Source: Saccharibacillus sp. O23 (GTDB lineage Bacteria > Bacillota > Bacilli > Paenibacillales > Paenibacillaceae). From it: a stretch of DNA of 64,000 bases. Below, one piece after another: positions 45,162 to 54,352 of the stretch. The stretch covers positions 124,001-188,000 of the forward strand of contig NZ_NJDE01000003.1 of the NCBI RefSeq assembly GCF_002205895.1. Reading direction: 5' to 3'. The notes below the pieces were generated by a model. That model was not told the origin of the DNA. It saw only the letters and a list, made by a program, of their open reading frames with translations, and made no database searches. How positions within the stretch are numbered: position 1 is the first letter of the stretch; every line of letters begins with the position of its first letter. A program made the translations under genes and the position numbers.

Positions 45162-45362
45162 GCCGGTCCGGCAGCGGTCATCAATTTCAAGCCGAACATC
45201 CGAACCCCGATAGCTTCGTATGCATCCCGAATCCGGCCCGTCGGCATTCCGACGCGGCAGCGGCAGCATACTTGGCGGCCTGCCTTCTGCCTTGCAGACG
45301 CAGGCTGCCGGCTTCGGGGTTTTCGCATGGCCCGATCGCGATCGGAAGCCGAACGGCAAAGC

Positions 45363-45392
45363 TTGGGCAAAAAGGAGGCATCGGGTTATAAT
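45363..45392 (+). promoter_or_regulatory. Candidate promoter for desKR
   Basis: TTGGGC (45363-45368), 18 bases, TATAAT (45387-45392). The ATG at 45391 lies inside this -10 box, which argues for the downstream GTG as the desK start. The gap 45162-45471 holds no gene and no obvious terminator for des, so readthrough from des is also possible. Confidence 0.5.
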
Positions 45393-45471
45393 GGTCACAA
45401 CAAATGAGGCCGCGCGAAGCACGGGAACCCTCCCGCCGCTGCCGGCATCGGTTCGGGGAGGTCAATCTTTC

Positions 45472-46647
45472 GTGCAGAAATGGTATCAGATCTTCCAGCG
45501 CAGCACCGGACTTAATCCTTACGTCTGGGTCGTTTTCTATATCCTGCCGTTCTATTTCATCTTCCGTTCTTCGACCGTGTTCCATGCGGTAACCGGCATC
45601 TTCATGGTCATCGGATTTTTCGTCTGTTATCTGCTCGCGTTCGCGACCAAAGGCCGGGTATTCTATTTCTGGACGATGATGCAGCTTGTGTTCACCGTCG
45701 CGATGGCGCTGATGTTCGGCTATATTTATTTCGCGGTCTTTCTGGCGTATTTCGTCGGCAATATCCGCAGCCGCAGCGGCTTCTTCACGATGTATTCGGT
45801 TCAATTGGTCGCCGCGCTCGCTTCCGTCTATCTCGGCTACATGCGCCACGACCCGCTGATGATCGCCCAGTGGCCGTTCGTCGCGCTGACGATCATCGCC
45901 GTCATTCTGCTGCCGGTCACGACGTACAACCGCAACCGCAGCGAGAGCCTGCAAGGACAGCTCGAAGACGCCAACAAGCGAATTTCCGAGTTGGTGGTCA
46001 TGGAAGAGCGGCAGCGGATCGCCCGCGATCTGCACGACACGCTCGGACAAAAATTGGCGCTGATCGGGCTCAAAAGCGATCTGGCGGCCAAACTGGTCTC
46101 CAAAGATCCGCAGCGCGCCGAAGACGAAATCCGCGACGTCCAGCAGACCGCGCGGGTCGTGCTGAAAGAACTGCGGGAATTGGTCACCCAGATGAGAGGC
46201 ACGCATATCGAAGACGAAGTGCACCGGCTGCGCCAGATCCTGAAGGCGGCGGAGATCGACTTCACGCTGATCGGCGACCCTTCGGAGACGCGCGCTTCCC
46301 TGCTGAACGAGAACGTCGTCAGCATGTGCCTGAAGGAAGCCGTGAACAATATCGTCAAACACAGCGGAGCTACGGCATGCCGGATCGAGATCGAACCCGC
46401 CCCCGGCGAATTGATCGTGAGAGTGGCCGACAACGGGCACGGCCTGCCGAACGTCGCGGGAACTTCGCGCGGCAGCGGCCTGCGCGGGATGCGCGAGCGG
46501 CTCGAATTCATAAACGGGAGTCTGGAATTGTCGGACAGCGAACAGGCCGAATCGGGCGGCCGAGGCACGCGGCTGACGATGCGGATTCCGAACGTGAACG
46601 CGCACCGGCCCGAGCGCGGCGAAGAGGTTCCGAATAAGGAGGAATAG
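45472..46647 (+). CDS. desK: DesK, membrane-thickness-sensing histidine kinase
   Basis: 391 residues: a membrane sensor of about five helices (about 17-150; LNPYVWVVFYILPFYFIF matches the start of B. subtilis DesK), a coiled linker (ESLQGQLEDANKRISELV), the HisKA_3 motif ERQRIARDLHDTLGQKL, and an HATPase (CLKEAVNNIVKHS, GLRGMRERLEF). With the GTG start at 45472 (10 bases after GGGGAGG) the phospho-His is residue 188, exactly as in B. subtilis. An ATG at 45391 would add 27 unmatched residues. It is 3 bases before desR. Confidence 0.93.
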   Translation: MQKWYQIFQRSTGLNPYVWVVFYILPFYFIFRSSTVFHAVTGIFMVIGFFVCYLLAFATKGRVFYFWTMMQLVFTVAMALMFGYIYFAVFLAYFVGNIRSRSGFFTMYSVQLVAALASVYLGYMRHDPLMIAQWPFVALTIIAVILLPVTTYNRNRSESLQGQLEDANKRISELVVMEERQRIARDLHDTLGQKLALIGLKSDLAAKLVSKDPQRAEDEIRDVQQTARVVLKELRELVTQMRGTHIEDEVHRLRQILKAAEIDFTLIGDPSETRASLLNENVVSMCLKEAVNNIVKHSGATACRIEIEPAPGELIVRVADNGHGLPNVAGTSRGSGLRGMRERLEFINGSLELSDSEQAESGGRGTRLTMRIPNVNAHRPERGEEVPNKEE

Positions 46648-46650
46648 CGG

Positions 46651-47253
46651 ATGATTCGTATCGTGATCGCGGAAGATCAGCGCATGCTGCTGGGCGCGCT
46701 GGCTTCGCTGCTGGATCTGGAAGACGACATGGAGGTCGTGGGAAGAGCGGCGGACGGCGAAGAAGCCGTGGCGCTCGTGCGGCTGCACAAGCCCGATCTC
46801 TGCGTCATGGATATCGAGATGCCGAAGAAGACGGGACTCGAAGCGGCCGAAGAACTCAAAGGCTCGGGATGCCGCGTGCTGATCCTCACCACTTTCGCGC
46901 GCTCCGGCTATTTCGAACGGGCGATCCGCGCGGGCGCGCACGGTTACCTGCTCAAAGACAGCCCGAGCGAAGAACTGGCCGACGCGATCCGCAGCATCAT
47001 GTCCGGCCGGCGCGTCTACGCGCCGGAGCTGGTCGACGACGCCGCTTACGCGGAAGAGAATCCGCTGACCGACCGCGAACGCGAAGTGCTGCTGCTGATC
47101 TCCGAAGGCAAGAATACGAAGGAGATCGCCAGCGAACTGTCGCTGACCAACGGCACGGTTCGCAACTACGTCTCGGTCATCCTCGACAAACTGGGCGTCG
47201 GCAACCGGATCGAAGCCATTACGAGATTCAAAGAGAAAGGCTGGTTCAAGTGA
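46651..47253 (+). CDS. desR: DesR, response regulator of the desaturase gene
   Basis: 200 residues. Receiver domain with IAEDQRMLLGALASLL, phospho-Asp54 (CVMDIEMP) and Lys in LLKDSPSEELADAIRS, then a LuxR-type helix-turn-helix (NPLTDREREVLLLISEGKNTKEIA, in part). Most of the sequence matches B. subtilis DesR residue for residue. Phosphorylated DesR activates des at low temperature or in rigid membranes. AAGGAGG precedes the ATG and the gene is directly coupled to desK. Confidence 0.95.
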   Translation: MIRIVIAEDQRMLLGALASLLDLEDDMEVVGRAADGEEAVALVRLHKPDLCVMDIEMPKKTGLEAAEELKGSGCRVLILTTFARSGYFERAIRAGAHGYLLKDSPSEELADAIRSIMSGRRVYAPELVDDAAYAEENPLTDREREVLLLISEGKNTKEIASELSLTNGTVRNYVSVILDKLGVGNRIEAITRFKEKGWFK

Positions 47254-47386
47254 ACCGGCTTTTTATTTCGTGCTTTTCTTCTCGATTCGCGGCGTCGAAG
47301 CGCTCTTTCGCTGCGCGCAATCTGTACACCCCGCCCCTTTTGCGCTATGGTAAACAGAGAACTTTTTCCCAACCAGAAAGGTGTGC

Positions 47387-48106
47387 GTGCAATTGCGAAT
47401 CAACAAATATATCGCCGAGTCCGGCTTCACGTCGAGACGCGGAGCGGATAAAGTCATCGCCGAAGGCAAGGTGACGATCAACGGCGTCAAAGCCGATCTG
47501 GGCAGCCAAGTCGAGCCGGGCGACGACGTGCGGGTCAGCGGCAAACGGATCAAAGAAAAAGCGGCGCAGGAGAACGTCTACATCGCGCTGAACAAGCCGG
47601 TCGGCATCACCAGCACGACGGAGAAAAACGTCAAAGGCAATATCGTCGACTTCGTCGGCCATTCGCAGCGGATCTTCCATGTGGGTCGGCTGGACAAAGA
47701 CTCCGAAGGCCTGATCCTGCTCACCAACGACGGCGACATCGTCAACGAGATTCTGCGCGCGGAGAACCGCCACGAGAAAGAATACATCGTGACGGTCGAT
47801 CGTCCGATCACGCCTGAATTTCTGCGCAAGATGGCGGCCGGCGTCGAGATCTTGGATACGAAGACGCTGCCGTGCGAAGTCGAGCAGCTCTCCAAATTCG
47901 TGTTCCAGATCACGCTGACGCAGGGCCTGAACCGCCAGATCCGCCGTATGTGCGAAGCGCTGGGCTACAATGTCCGCGCGCTCAAACGCATCCGGATCAT
48001 GAATATTCATCTCAACAGCCTCCCGGTCGGCAAATGGCGCGATCTCACGGCCAAAGAATTGGACCGGCTGTTCAAAGACCTGGATTATACGCCGCGCAAT
48101 TCGTAA
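47387..48106 (+). CDS. rluF: 23S rRNA pseudouridine synthase, RluF type
   Basis: About 239 residues: an S4 RNA-binding domain ([26 protein letters not shown]) and a RsuA-family catalytic domain with the active Asp in [10 protein letters not shown]. The motif [16 protein letters not shown] and the whole length match E. coli RluF, which modifies U2604 of 23S rRNA. The start is uncertain: GTG at 47387 (5 bases after AAAGG) or TTG at 47393, which would give the usual MRINKYIAE beginning. It is transcribed alone and ends in a terminator. Confidence 0.9.
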   Translation: MQLRINKYIAESGFTSRRGADKVIAEGKVTINGVKADLGSQVEPGDDVRVSGKRIKEKAAQENVYIALNKPVGITSTTEKNVKGNIVDFVGHSQRIFHVGRLDKDSEGLILLTNDGDIVNEILRAENRHEKEYIVTVDRPITPEFLRKMAAGVEILDTKTLPCEVEQLSKFVFQITLTQGLNRQIRRMCEALGYNVRALKRIRIMNIHLNSLPVGKWRDLTAKELDRLFKDLDYTPRNS

Positions 48107-48165
48107 TCGGCGAGCAGCATGGATGAGCTGGGGAATGCAGAATATGCCAACCGCGACACAACCGT

Positions 48166-48193
48166 AAACGGTCCCTTCGGGGCCGTTTTTTTG
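48166..48193 (+). terminator. Terminator after rluF
   Basis: AAACGGTCCC (48166-48175) pairs with GGGGCCGTTT (48179-48188) through one G-T pair, followed by T residues. Confidence 0.85.
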
Positions 48194-48305
48194 CTGTGTT
48201 TCGCTGCCTCGCCGGAGAAAAGGCGAAAAGGCGCGGGACTTCGGCGCAAAACAAGTCGATGTACCCGACCCGTCTCCTACTGAAGAGATAAATTACAAAA
48301 AGTAA

Positions 48306-48354
48306 TTGACACACTTTAAGATACCGTTTATATTATGAACAGTAAACAACTTAC
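48306..48354 (+). promoter_or_regulatory. Promoter of the DoxX gene, with small inverted repeat
   Basis: TTGACA (48306-48311), 17 bases, TATATT (48329-48334) is a strong sigma-A promoter. Just downstream, GTAA-ACAAC-TTAC (48342-48354) is a short inverted repeat that could be a repressor site. The latter is weak evidence. Confidence 0.7.
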
Positions 48355-48380
48355 CTTTACATAGCGAGGGGCGGATAAAG

Positions 48381-49079
48381 ATGACGATGAAATGGACGGC
48401 GACCGCGATGCGGCTCGTGCTGGCCGCGATCTTTCTGGGGCACGGCATCTCGAAAATAAACAGCGGCATGGATCTGATGGCGGATTGGTTCAGCAGCGTA
48501 GGATTGCCGGGATTTCTGGCTTACATGGTCGCGATGCTGGAATTGGTCTGCGGAACGTTGATGGGGCTGGGCGTGCTGACGCGAAGCGCCGCCATCGGTT
48601 TTATCGTCGTGATGATCGGCGCGATCGTCACGGTCAAACTTCCGGCCGGATTGCTCGGCAATGCCGGTTCGCCCGGCTACGAATTGGATCTGGCGCTTAT
48701 GGCGTTGGCCGCTTACTTCGTCGCCTCCAAAGAAACCGGATTCGGCATCGACAGCCTGTTCGCGGAACGCGATCGGCGGGAGGAAGAACGTTTTAACGCC
48801 GCGGCTGCGGTCGAGGAACGCGCAAACGCCGACGCCGAGGCTTCCTCCCTTCTGCCTGTTGCCCCGACTACGATCGAAAGCAGCGGCTTCGAACCGAACG
48901 CAGCCGACGCAAAGCTCCCGACGAACCGGATGCTTCGCGCGTCTGCCCGTACCGCAGCGACTGCGGCGAATGACGACAGCGACCCGGCTCGGCTCGTATC
49001 GGCCGCCGCCGATAACCGGTCGGCCCGCTCGGCTCCTTCGCTTGCCGAACCGAGTAAGCGCAAACCGATTCCGGCCTGA
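48381..49079 (+). CDS. DoxX-family membrane protein with long polar tail
   Basis: 232 residues. The first 130 form a DoxX domain with four helices (RLVLAAIFLGHGISKI, ELVCGTLMGLGVLTR and so on). The last 100 are Ala/Ser/Arg/Glu-rich and without clear fold, which is not usual for the family (about 130-150 residues). DoxX proteins such as CatD take part in quinone or catechol detoxification and redox stress. GAGGGG lies 9 bases before the ATG. It has its own promoter and terminator. Confidence 0.82.
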   Translation: MTMKWTATAMRLVLAAIFLGHGISKINSGMDLMADWFSSVGLPGFLAYMVAMLELVCGTLMGLGVLTRSAAIGFIVVMIGAIVTVKLPAGLLGNAGSPGYELDLALMALAAYFVASKETGFGIDSLFAERDRREEERFNAAAAVEERANADAEASSLLPVAPTTIESSGFEPNAADAKLPTNRMLRASARTAATAANDDSDPARLVSAAADNRSARSAPSLAEPSKRKPIPA

Positions 49080-49134
49080 CGTCCCTCCGCTCCGCGCTTG
49101 TCTTGCTTGCTTTCGTTCTGTCCCTTTCGATCCG

Positions 49135-49162
49135 TCCGCTCTCCCGCGAGAGCGGATTTTTT
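49135..49162 (+). terminator. Terminator after the DoxX gene
   Basis: TCCGCTCTC (49135-49143) pairs perfectly with GAGAGCGGA (49148-49156) and is followed by six T. Confidence 0.9.
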
Positions 49163-49222
49163 GCGTTTTCTTCAAGCAGCGCTTCTTCTGCCGCAGTGCC
49201 TATGTCACTCCCTACACACCTC

Positions 49223-49251
49223 TTGTCAAAACGTAATCATTACGATAAGAT
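49223..49251 (+). promoter_or_regulatory. Promoter with Zur box in the spacer
   Basis: TTGTCA (49223-49228), 17 bases, TAAGAT (49246-49251) form the likely promoter of the ABC operon. The spacer contains ACGTAATCATTACGA (49231-49245), which matches the Bacillus Zur 7-1-7 box TCGTAATNATTACGA at all but the first base. Bound Zur would cover the promoter when zinc is plentiful. A second, weaker AT-rich similarity lies at about 49265-49283. Confidence 0.8.
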
Positions 49252-49301
49252 AAGCCTCATTGTGTTAATCATAATGTTTACGAATAGAGAGGGGTTTGAC
49301 C

Positions 49302-50876
49302 TTGTTTTCTAAAAAATCGTTGTCCGCATGGACCGTTATCGCCTTAACCGCCGGACTGCTCGCCGCTTGCGGCAATTCGGGAACCGATTCGGCTAAGCCC
49401 GCATCAGCAGGTTCCGCCGGTTCGTCCGCCGAAGCCGGCAAACACGTGAGTTTCTTGTATAACTTCTCCACCGATTCGCTCGATCCGCATGTCGATTCCA
49501 GCTACGTGCCGCTGCGCGCGGGCATCACGGAGACGCTCGTTCGGCTCGACGAAGACAACCTGACCGTCGCGCCGTGGCTCGCGGAGAGCTGGGACAGCGA
49601 AGACGGCCGGCATTGGACGATCGACCTGCGCGACGACGTGACGTTCCAGAACGGCAAACCGATGACCGGCGACGCCGTCAAAGCTTCGCTCGAACGCGCG
49701 CTCGAAGAAAGCCCGTCGATTCAGAACGCGCTCAAGATTCAGTCGATCGAAGCGGAAGGCGACAAGCTGGAGATCACGACGACGCAGCCGTTTCCGGAAT
49801 TCGCTTCCGAACTGGTGCATCCCAACACGGCGATCATCGACGTGAGCGAATCGGATATCGTCAACAAGCCGGTGGGCACGGGGCCGTTCAAACTGAAAGC
49901 TTTTACCCCGGGCAGCAAGCTCGAACTCGACCGTTACGACGGATATTGGAACGGCGCTTCGCCGCTGGACTCCGTGACGTTCGCGTTTAACGAAGACGCC
50001 AACGCCCGCTCGCTCGCGCTCAAATCCGGACAGGTCGATATCGTCTACCGTCCGGAAGTGGAAAGCCTGGAGTCGCTCAAAGCGATCGACGGCATGACCG
50101 TCGAATCGACTTCGACGTTCCGCGTCCACCAATTGACGATGAACATGCAGCGCGCGCCGATCCAAGATCCGAACGTCCGCCGCGCGCTGGACGCGCTGAT
50201 CGACAGGCAGGGCATCGTCGACACGATCCTGCTCGGTTACGGCGAACCGGCGATCGGACCGTTCCTGCCTTCGCTGCCTTTTGCGCCGAAATACGAACAC
50301 GCCGCGGCCGACTCCGGTCCCGAAGCGGCGGTCAAACATCTGGAAGCGGCCGGCTATAAACCCGAGAACGGCGTAATGACCAAAGACGGCAGCCCGCTGA
50401 AGCTCACGCTGCTGACGTATTCGTCCCGCGCCGACCTTCCGCTGATCGCGCAGGTGTTCCAATCCGACGCCAAGAAGATCGGCATCGAAGTGGAAATCCG
50501 CCAGATCGACACGCCGGAAGAATATATGGCGTCCAACCGCGACTGGGATATCGCGACGTACAGCAACCTGACCGCTCCGCGCGGCGACGCCGGTTATTAT
50601 CTGAACGCGACGTACCATCCGACGGGCTCGCTCAATTTCAGCGGTTCGGAAGATCCGAAACTGACGGCGATCATCGACGAACTGAATCGGACCGTCGCTC
50701 CCGAGAAGCGCGCGAAGCTTGCCGAGCAGGCCGCCAACTACGTGCACGACAACGTACTGAACGCTTTCGTGCTGCATCCGGCCACGATCGTCGCCTACAA
50801 CGGCAAGAAGGTCAAGAATTGGGTGACGACGCGCAGCGAATACTACATGATCACCAATAAGCTGGACGTGATGTAA
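49302..50876 (+). CDS. ABC transporter substrate-binding lipoprotein, NikA/OppA (cluster 5) type
   Basis: 524 residues with a lipoprotein signal (GLLAACG) and the SBP_bac_5 fold: LDPHVDSSYVPLRAGITETL, WTIDLRDDVTFQNGKPMTGDAV (in parts), and GTGPFKL. Such proteins bind nickel, peptides or metal-metallophore complexes. The Zur box upstream points to zinc, possibly as a complex with an opine metallophore as in the Cnt systems, or zinc-binding peptides. The start is TTG at 49302, 7 bases after GAGGGG; a TTG at 49296 is too close to it. It is first of five genes whose ends overlap. Confidence 0.88.
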   Translation: MFSKKSLSAWTVIALTAGLLAACGNSGTDSAKPASAGSAGSSAEAGKHVSFLYNFSTDSLDPHVDSSYVPLRAGITETLVRLDEDNLTVAPWLAESWDSEDGRHWTIDLRDDVTFQNGKPMTGDAVKASLERALEESPSIQNALKIQSIEAEGDKLEITTTQPFPEFASELVHPNTAIIDVSESDIVNKPVGTGPFKLKAFTPGSKLELDRYDGYWNGASPLDSVTFAFNEDANARSLALKSGQVDIVYRPEVESLESLKAIDGMTVESTSTFRVHQLTMNMQRAPIQDPNVRRALDALIDRQGIVDTILLGYGEPAIGPFLPSLPFAPKYEHAAADSGPEAAVKHLEAAGYKPENGVMTKDGSPLKLTLLTYSSRADLPLIAQVFQSDAKKIGIEVEIRQIDTPEEYMASNRDWDIATYSNLTAPRGDAGYYLNATYHPTGSLNFSGSEDPKLTAIIDELNRTVAPEKRAKLAEQAANYVHDNVLNAFVLHPATIVAYNGKKVKNWVTTRSEYYMITNKLDVM

Positions 50877-51823
50877 TGTTTCGCATTCTGCTTCGCAAGT
50901 TCTCGGAAGTCTTTCTGTTCCTGCTGTTCATCATGTTCGTCAGCTTCCTGTTCATCCGGCTCGCGCCGGGCGATCCGGTGCTGACGATCCTGAACGTGGA
51001 AGAGCTGTCGGTCAGTCAGGAGCAGGTCGAAGCGATGCGCGAAGAGATGGGCTTCAACGATCCGCTCTTTGTGCAGTTCGGCAAATGGCTGCTCGATTTC
51101 GTGCGGCTGGATTTCGGCGTCTCTTATTCCACCGGCCAACCGGTGATGGCGACGCTGCTGCGCGCGCTTCCGGCGACGGCCGAACTGACGGCGGGGGCGC
51201 TGCTCGTCATGCTGCTCGTGTCCGTTCCGCTCGGCTCGTTATCGGCGCTCTATCGCGGTCGATGGATCGATTCGCTCAGCCGGATGCTGGCGATCGTCGG
51301 CGCGGCCGTGCCCAGTTTCTGGCTCGGCCTGATCCTGATCGATCTGCTCGGCGTGCGTTTCGCGCATCTGCCGACGATGGGACGGGACGGATTCCTGTCG
51401 CTGATTCTGCCGTCGCTGACGCTGGGGCTTGCCATCTCCAGCGTCTACGTGCGTCTGCTGCGTTCCAGCCTGCTGGATTCGCTGAGTCAGGAGTTCGTGC
51501 GTTCCGCGCGGGCGCGCGGCTTGTCCGAAGCCCGCATCTTCTGGCTGCACGCGCTGCGCCACAGCCTGCCACCGGTCATCACCGTATTCGGCGTCAGTCT
51601 GGGCAGTCTGATCGGCGGGGTGGTCGTGATCGAAGTACTGTTCGCGTATCCCGGCATCGGCAAGCTGGTCGTCGACGCGATCCGGCAGCGCGATTACCCG
51701 CTGATTCAAGGATATATCCTGATCATGGCGATTGTCGTATTCGTCGTGAACGCGCTCGTCGATCTGTCTTACCGGTATCTGAACCCCGAGATGCAGTTAA
51801 AAGAAAAGGAGGCCGCCCGATGA
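50876..51823 (+). CDS. ABC transporter permease 1 (NikB/OppB type)
   Basis: 315 residues, six membrane helices, the N-terminal FLFIRLAPGDPV segment of OppB-type permeases and a C-terminal EAA-like loop (EFVRSARARGLSEARIFW, HALRHSLPP). It forms the channel with the next gene's product. Its ATG shares one base with the stop of the binding-protein gene (TAATG), so translation is coupled. Confidence 0.92.
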   Translation: MFRILLRKFSEVFLFLLFIMFVSFLFIRLAPGDPVLTILNVEELSVSQEQVEAMREEMGFNDPLFVQFGKWLLDFVRLDFGVSYSTGQPVMATLLRALPATAELTAGALLVMLLVSVPLGSLSALYRGRWIDSLSRMLAIVGAAVPSFWLGLILIDLLGVRFAHLPTMGRDGFLSLILPSLTLGLAISSVYVRLLRSSLLDSLSQEFVRSARARGLSEARIFWLHALRHSLPPVITVFGVSLGSLIGGVVVIEVLFAYPGIGKLVVDAIRQRDYPLIQGYILIMAIVVFVVNALVDLSYRYLNPEMQLKEKEAAR

Positions 51824-52692
51824 AAACGATGTTCCTGCGCACGCGTCGTATCCGCCCCGAGTCGAAGTCCGGAACGCGCAAATCGCGGCTGCAAGCGATC
51901 GTCGCGGCGTTGTTCGTGCTGCTCGTCGCCTCGGCCTCCGTTTACGCGTTTGGCGTGCTCAAGCATGATCCGACGCTTACGGACCTGCGCGCACGTCTGC
52001 TGGGCGCAAGCGCCTTGCATCCGTTCGGAACGGATCATCTGGGCCGCGACGTGCTGACCCGGCTGCTGCTCGGCGGCGGACAGACGCTCGGTTACAGCCT
52101 GCTGGCATTAGGGGCGGCGCTGATCATCGGGATTCCGTTCGGTTTGATCGCCGGGTACAAGCGCGGCCGGATCGATCGCCTGTTCATGCGCGTCGCCGAC
52201 GGATTTCTGGCTTTTCCCGATACCATCGTCGCGATCGTGCTGAGCGGGCTGCTCGGCGCGGGCATCGGCAATCTGGTGCTGGCGATCGTGATCGTCAAAT
52301 GGGTCAGCTATGCCCGGCTCGTCCGCAGCACCGTGCTGTCGGAGTCGCAGAAAGACTATGTCGCCGTCGCCCGAACGAACGGATTGTCCGACGCGCGCAT
52401 CATGAGCCGCCATCTGCTGCCGCATATCGCCGGGAACGTGCTGGTGCTCGCCAGCCTCGATCTCGGCAAGATCATTCTGCTGATCTCTTCGCTGTCCTAT
52501 ATCGGTCTGGGCGCGCAGCCGCCGACGCCCGAGTGGGGCGCGATGCTGAACGATTCCCGCCCGTATTTCCAATCGCGGCCCGAACTGATGGTGTATCCGG
52601 GGCTGGCGATCGTCTCGACGGTGCTGCTGGCGAATATGCTGGGCGATGTTCTGAGGGACCGGTTCGACGTGAAAAAGGAGGCGCAGCCGTGA
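51820..52692 (+). CDS. ABC transporter permease 2 (NikC/OppC type)
   Basis: 290 residues, about six membrane helices, with the HPFGTDHLGRDVLTRLLLGG motif of OppC/NikC permeases and an EAA loop (DYVAVARTNGLSDARI, HLLPHIAGN). The ATG overlaps the preceding stop by four bases (ATGA), and an AAGGAGG lies just before it. The start inside a much longer open frame is fixed by these signals and by the beginning of homologous sequence. Confidence 0.92.
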   Translation: MKTMFLRTRRIRPESKSGTRKSRLQAIVAALFVLLVASASVYAFGVLKHDPTLTDLRARLLGASALHPFGTDHLGRDVLTRLLLGGGQTLGYSLLALGAALIIGIPFGLIAGYKRGRIDRLFMRVADGFLAFPDTIVAIVLSGLLGAGIGNLVLAIVIVKWVSYARLVRSTVLSESQKDYVAVARTNGLSDARIMSRHLLPHIAGNVLVLASLDLGKIILLISSLSYIGLGAQPPTPEWGAMLNDSRPYFQSRPELMVYPGLAIVSTVLLANMLGDVLRDRFDVKKEAQP

Positions 52693-53489
52693 TCTTGTCG
52701 ATCGAGGAATTAAGTATTGGAAGCCGCGACCGCACCATCGTCGACGGTGTCTCGCTGGCCGTGCGCGAAGGCGAATTCATGGCGCTGGTCGGGCAGAGCG
52801 GCAGCGGCAAAAGCCTGCTGTCGCAGGCGATCGGGCAGCTGCTGCCGCCCAATCTTCGCGCTTCGGGGAAGGTCTTGTTCGAAGGAGCCGATCTGCTGGC
52901 CCGCAGCCCGCGCGAGATGCGCGCGCTCAGAGGCAAACGCATCTCGTACATCTTTCAGGATTATCAAGGGGCGTTCACGCCGTTTCGCAGCATCGGCGCG
53001 CATTTCGACGAATATCAGAAAGTCCACGGCGAGAAGTCGAGAACGGCGCGCCGGGACACAGCGGCCGAAGCGCTGGAATCGGTCGGCTTGGACGCGGCTC
53101 TGCTGCGCCGCTATCCGTTCCAGCTCAGCGGCGGGCAGCTTCAGCGCGCCGCGATCGCGACGGCGCTGCTGCTGTCGCCGCGCCTGCTGATCGCGGACGA
53201 AGCGACGACGGCGCTCGACAGCGTATCGGCTCATCGCGTGCTGGAACTGCTGGCGCGCAAGCAGCGCGAGACCGGCTGCGCGATCTTGTTCGTCACGCAC
53301 GATTGGCGGCATGTGCGCCGCTACGCGAACCGGCTGTCCGTCATGCAAGAAGGCCGGATCGTCGAATCCGGCGGCAAACACCGGATTCTCGATCATCCGC
53401 AGCACGAATACACCCGCAAGCTGATCGAAGCGGCCCCGATCTTGGGCCGCTCGCTGCGCTCGGGACTCGGAGAGGAGGGACAAGCATGA
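52689..53489 (+). CDS. ABC transporter ATP-binding protein 1 (NikD/OppD type)
   Basis: 266 residues. Walker A GQSGSGKS, Q-loop SYIFQDYQGAFTP, signature LSGGQLQR, Walker B LLIADEATTALD and switch His (FVTHDW) are present. It starts at GTG 52689, overlapping the previous stop by four bases (GTGA), 7 bases after AAGGAGG. It pairs with the next ATPase to drive the two permeases. Confidence 0.92.
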   Translation: MILSIEELSIGSRDRTIVDGVSLAVREGEFMALVGQSGSGKSLLSQAIGQLLPPNLRASGKVLFEGADLLARSPREMRALRGKRISYIFQDYQGAFTPFRSIGAHFDEYQKVHGEKSRTARRDTAAEALESVGLDAALLRRYPFQLSGGQLQRAAIATALLLSPRLLIADEATTALDSVSAHRVLELLARKQRETGCAILFVTHDWRHVRRYANRLSVMQEGRIVESGGKHRILDHPQHEYTRKLIEAAPILGRSLRSGLGEEGQA

Positions 53490-54331
53490 GCAGGCAAATA
53501 GCGGAGCGCCGGGATGCGCGGAGCGCGGCGCAGCTTCCGGGCGCGCACGCAAGCATCGGCAATTCTTCGCCCGTCCTCATTGTGGACGGGCTGACCCGCA
53601 CCTACGCCGGGGCTGCCCGCCCGGCGGTGCAGGATGTCGGCTTCGCCCTCGGACGCGGCGAATGCCTGGGCCTGGTCGGCGAGAGCGGCTGCGGCAAGAG
53701 CACGCTGGCGCGCTGCCTGCTGAAGATCGAAGAAGCCGACGCCGGCTCGATCGTGCTCGGCGGGCAGGACATCGCGCCGCTACGCGGCCGCAAGCTTCGG
53801 CCGCATCGCCGCAAGATCCAGATCGTGTTCCAGAACCCGGCGGCCGCGCTGAATCCCAAGCTGCGAATCCGCGATTCGCTGCTCGATCCTTATCTTCGGC
53901 TCGGCCGAGAGGCGAAGCTGTCCCGCTTCGCCTTCGCTTCCCGCGAAGCGTACGTGCGGCAGCTGCTGGAAGCCGTCGAACTGCCGGCCGAGATCGCCGG
54001 CCGTTACCCGCACGAACTCAGCGGCGGACAGCGCCAGCGCGTCACGATCGCGCGCGCGATCGGCATCGAACCGGACGTCGTCGTGCTCGACGAGCCGACG
54101 GCCAGCTTGGACGTGATCTCGCAAGGCGCCGTGCTCGATCTGCTGACGGAGCTGCGCGCGTCGCTGGGCTTGTCGTACCTGTTCATCTCGCACGATCTGG
54201 CAGCCGTGCACCGGATGAGCCAGCGCATCATGGTGATGCGAAGCGGACAGATCGTCGACCGGTTCGGTGCGGACGAATTGTTCGCGGACGAGCGGCATCC
54301 GTATACGCGGGAATTGATTTCGATCTTCTGA
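53486..54331 (+). CDS. ABC transporter ATP-binding protein 2 (NikE/OppF type)
   Basis: 281 residues. Walker A GESGCGKST, Q-loop IVFQNPAAALNP, signature LSGGQRQR, Walker B VVVLDEPTASLD and switch His (FISHDLAAVH) are present. A 30-residue hydrophilic extension precedes the ATPase core. The ATG overlaps the previous stop (ATGA). It ends the operon, before a strong terminator. Confidence 0.92.
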   Translation: MSRQIAERRDARSAAQLPGAHASIGNSSPVLIVDGLTRTYAGAARPAVQDVGFALGRGECLGLVGESGCGKSTLARCLLKIEEADAGSIVLGGQDIAPLRGRKLRPHRRKIQIVFQNPAAALNPKLRIRDSLLDPYLRLGREAKLSRFAFASREAYVRQLLEAVELPAEIAGRYPHELSGGQRQRVTIARAIGIEPDVVVLDEPTASLDVISQGAVLDLLTELRASLGLSYLFISHDLAAVHRMSQRIMVMRSGQIVDRFGADELFADERHPYTRELISIF

Positions 54332-54352
54332 GAATCGGCTTTTGCATGGGCA

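Noticed and set aside
45391-45471. ATG at 45391 as the start of desK
   Set aside because: It lies in a TATAAT box, has a 12-base gap from GGAGG, and adds residues absent from DesK proteins.
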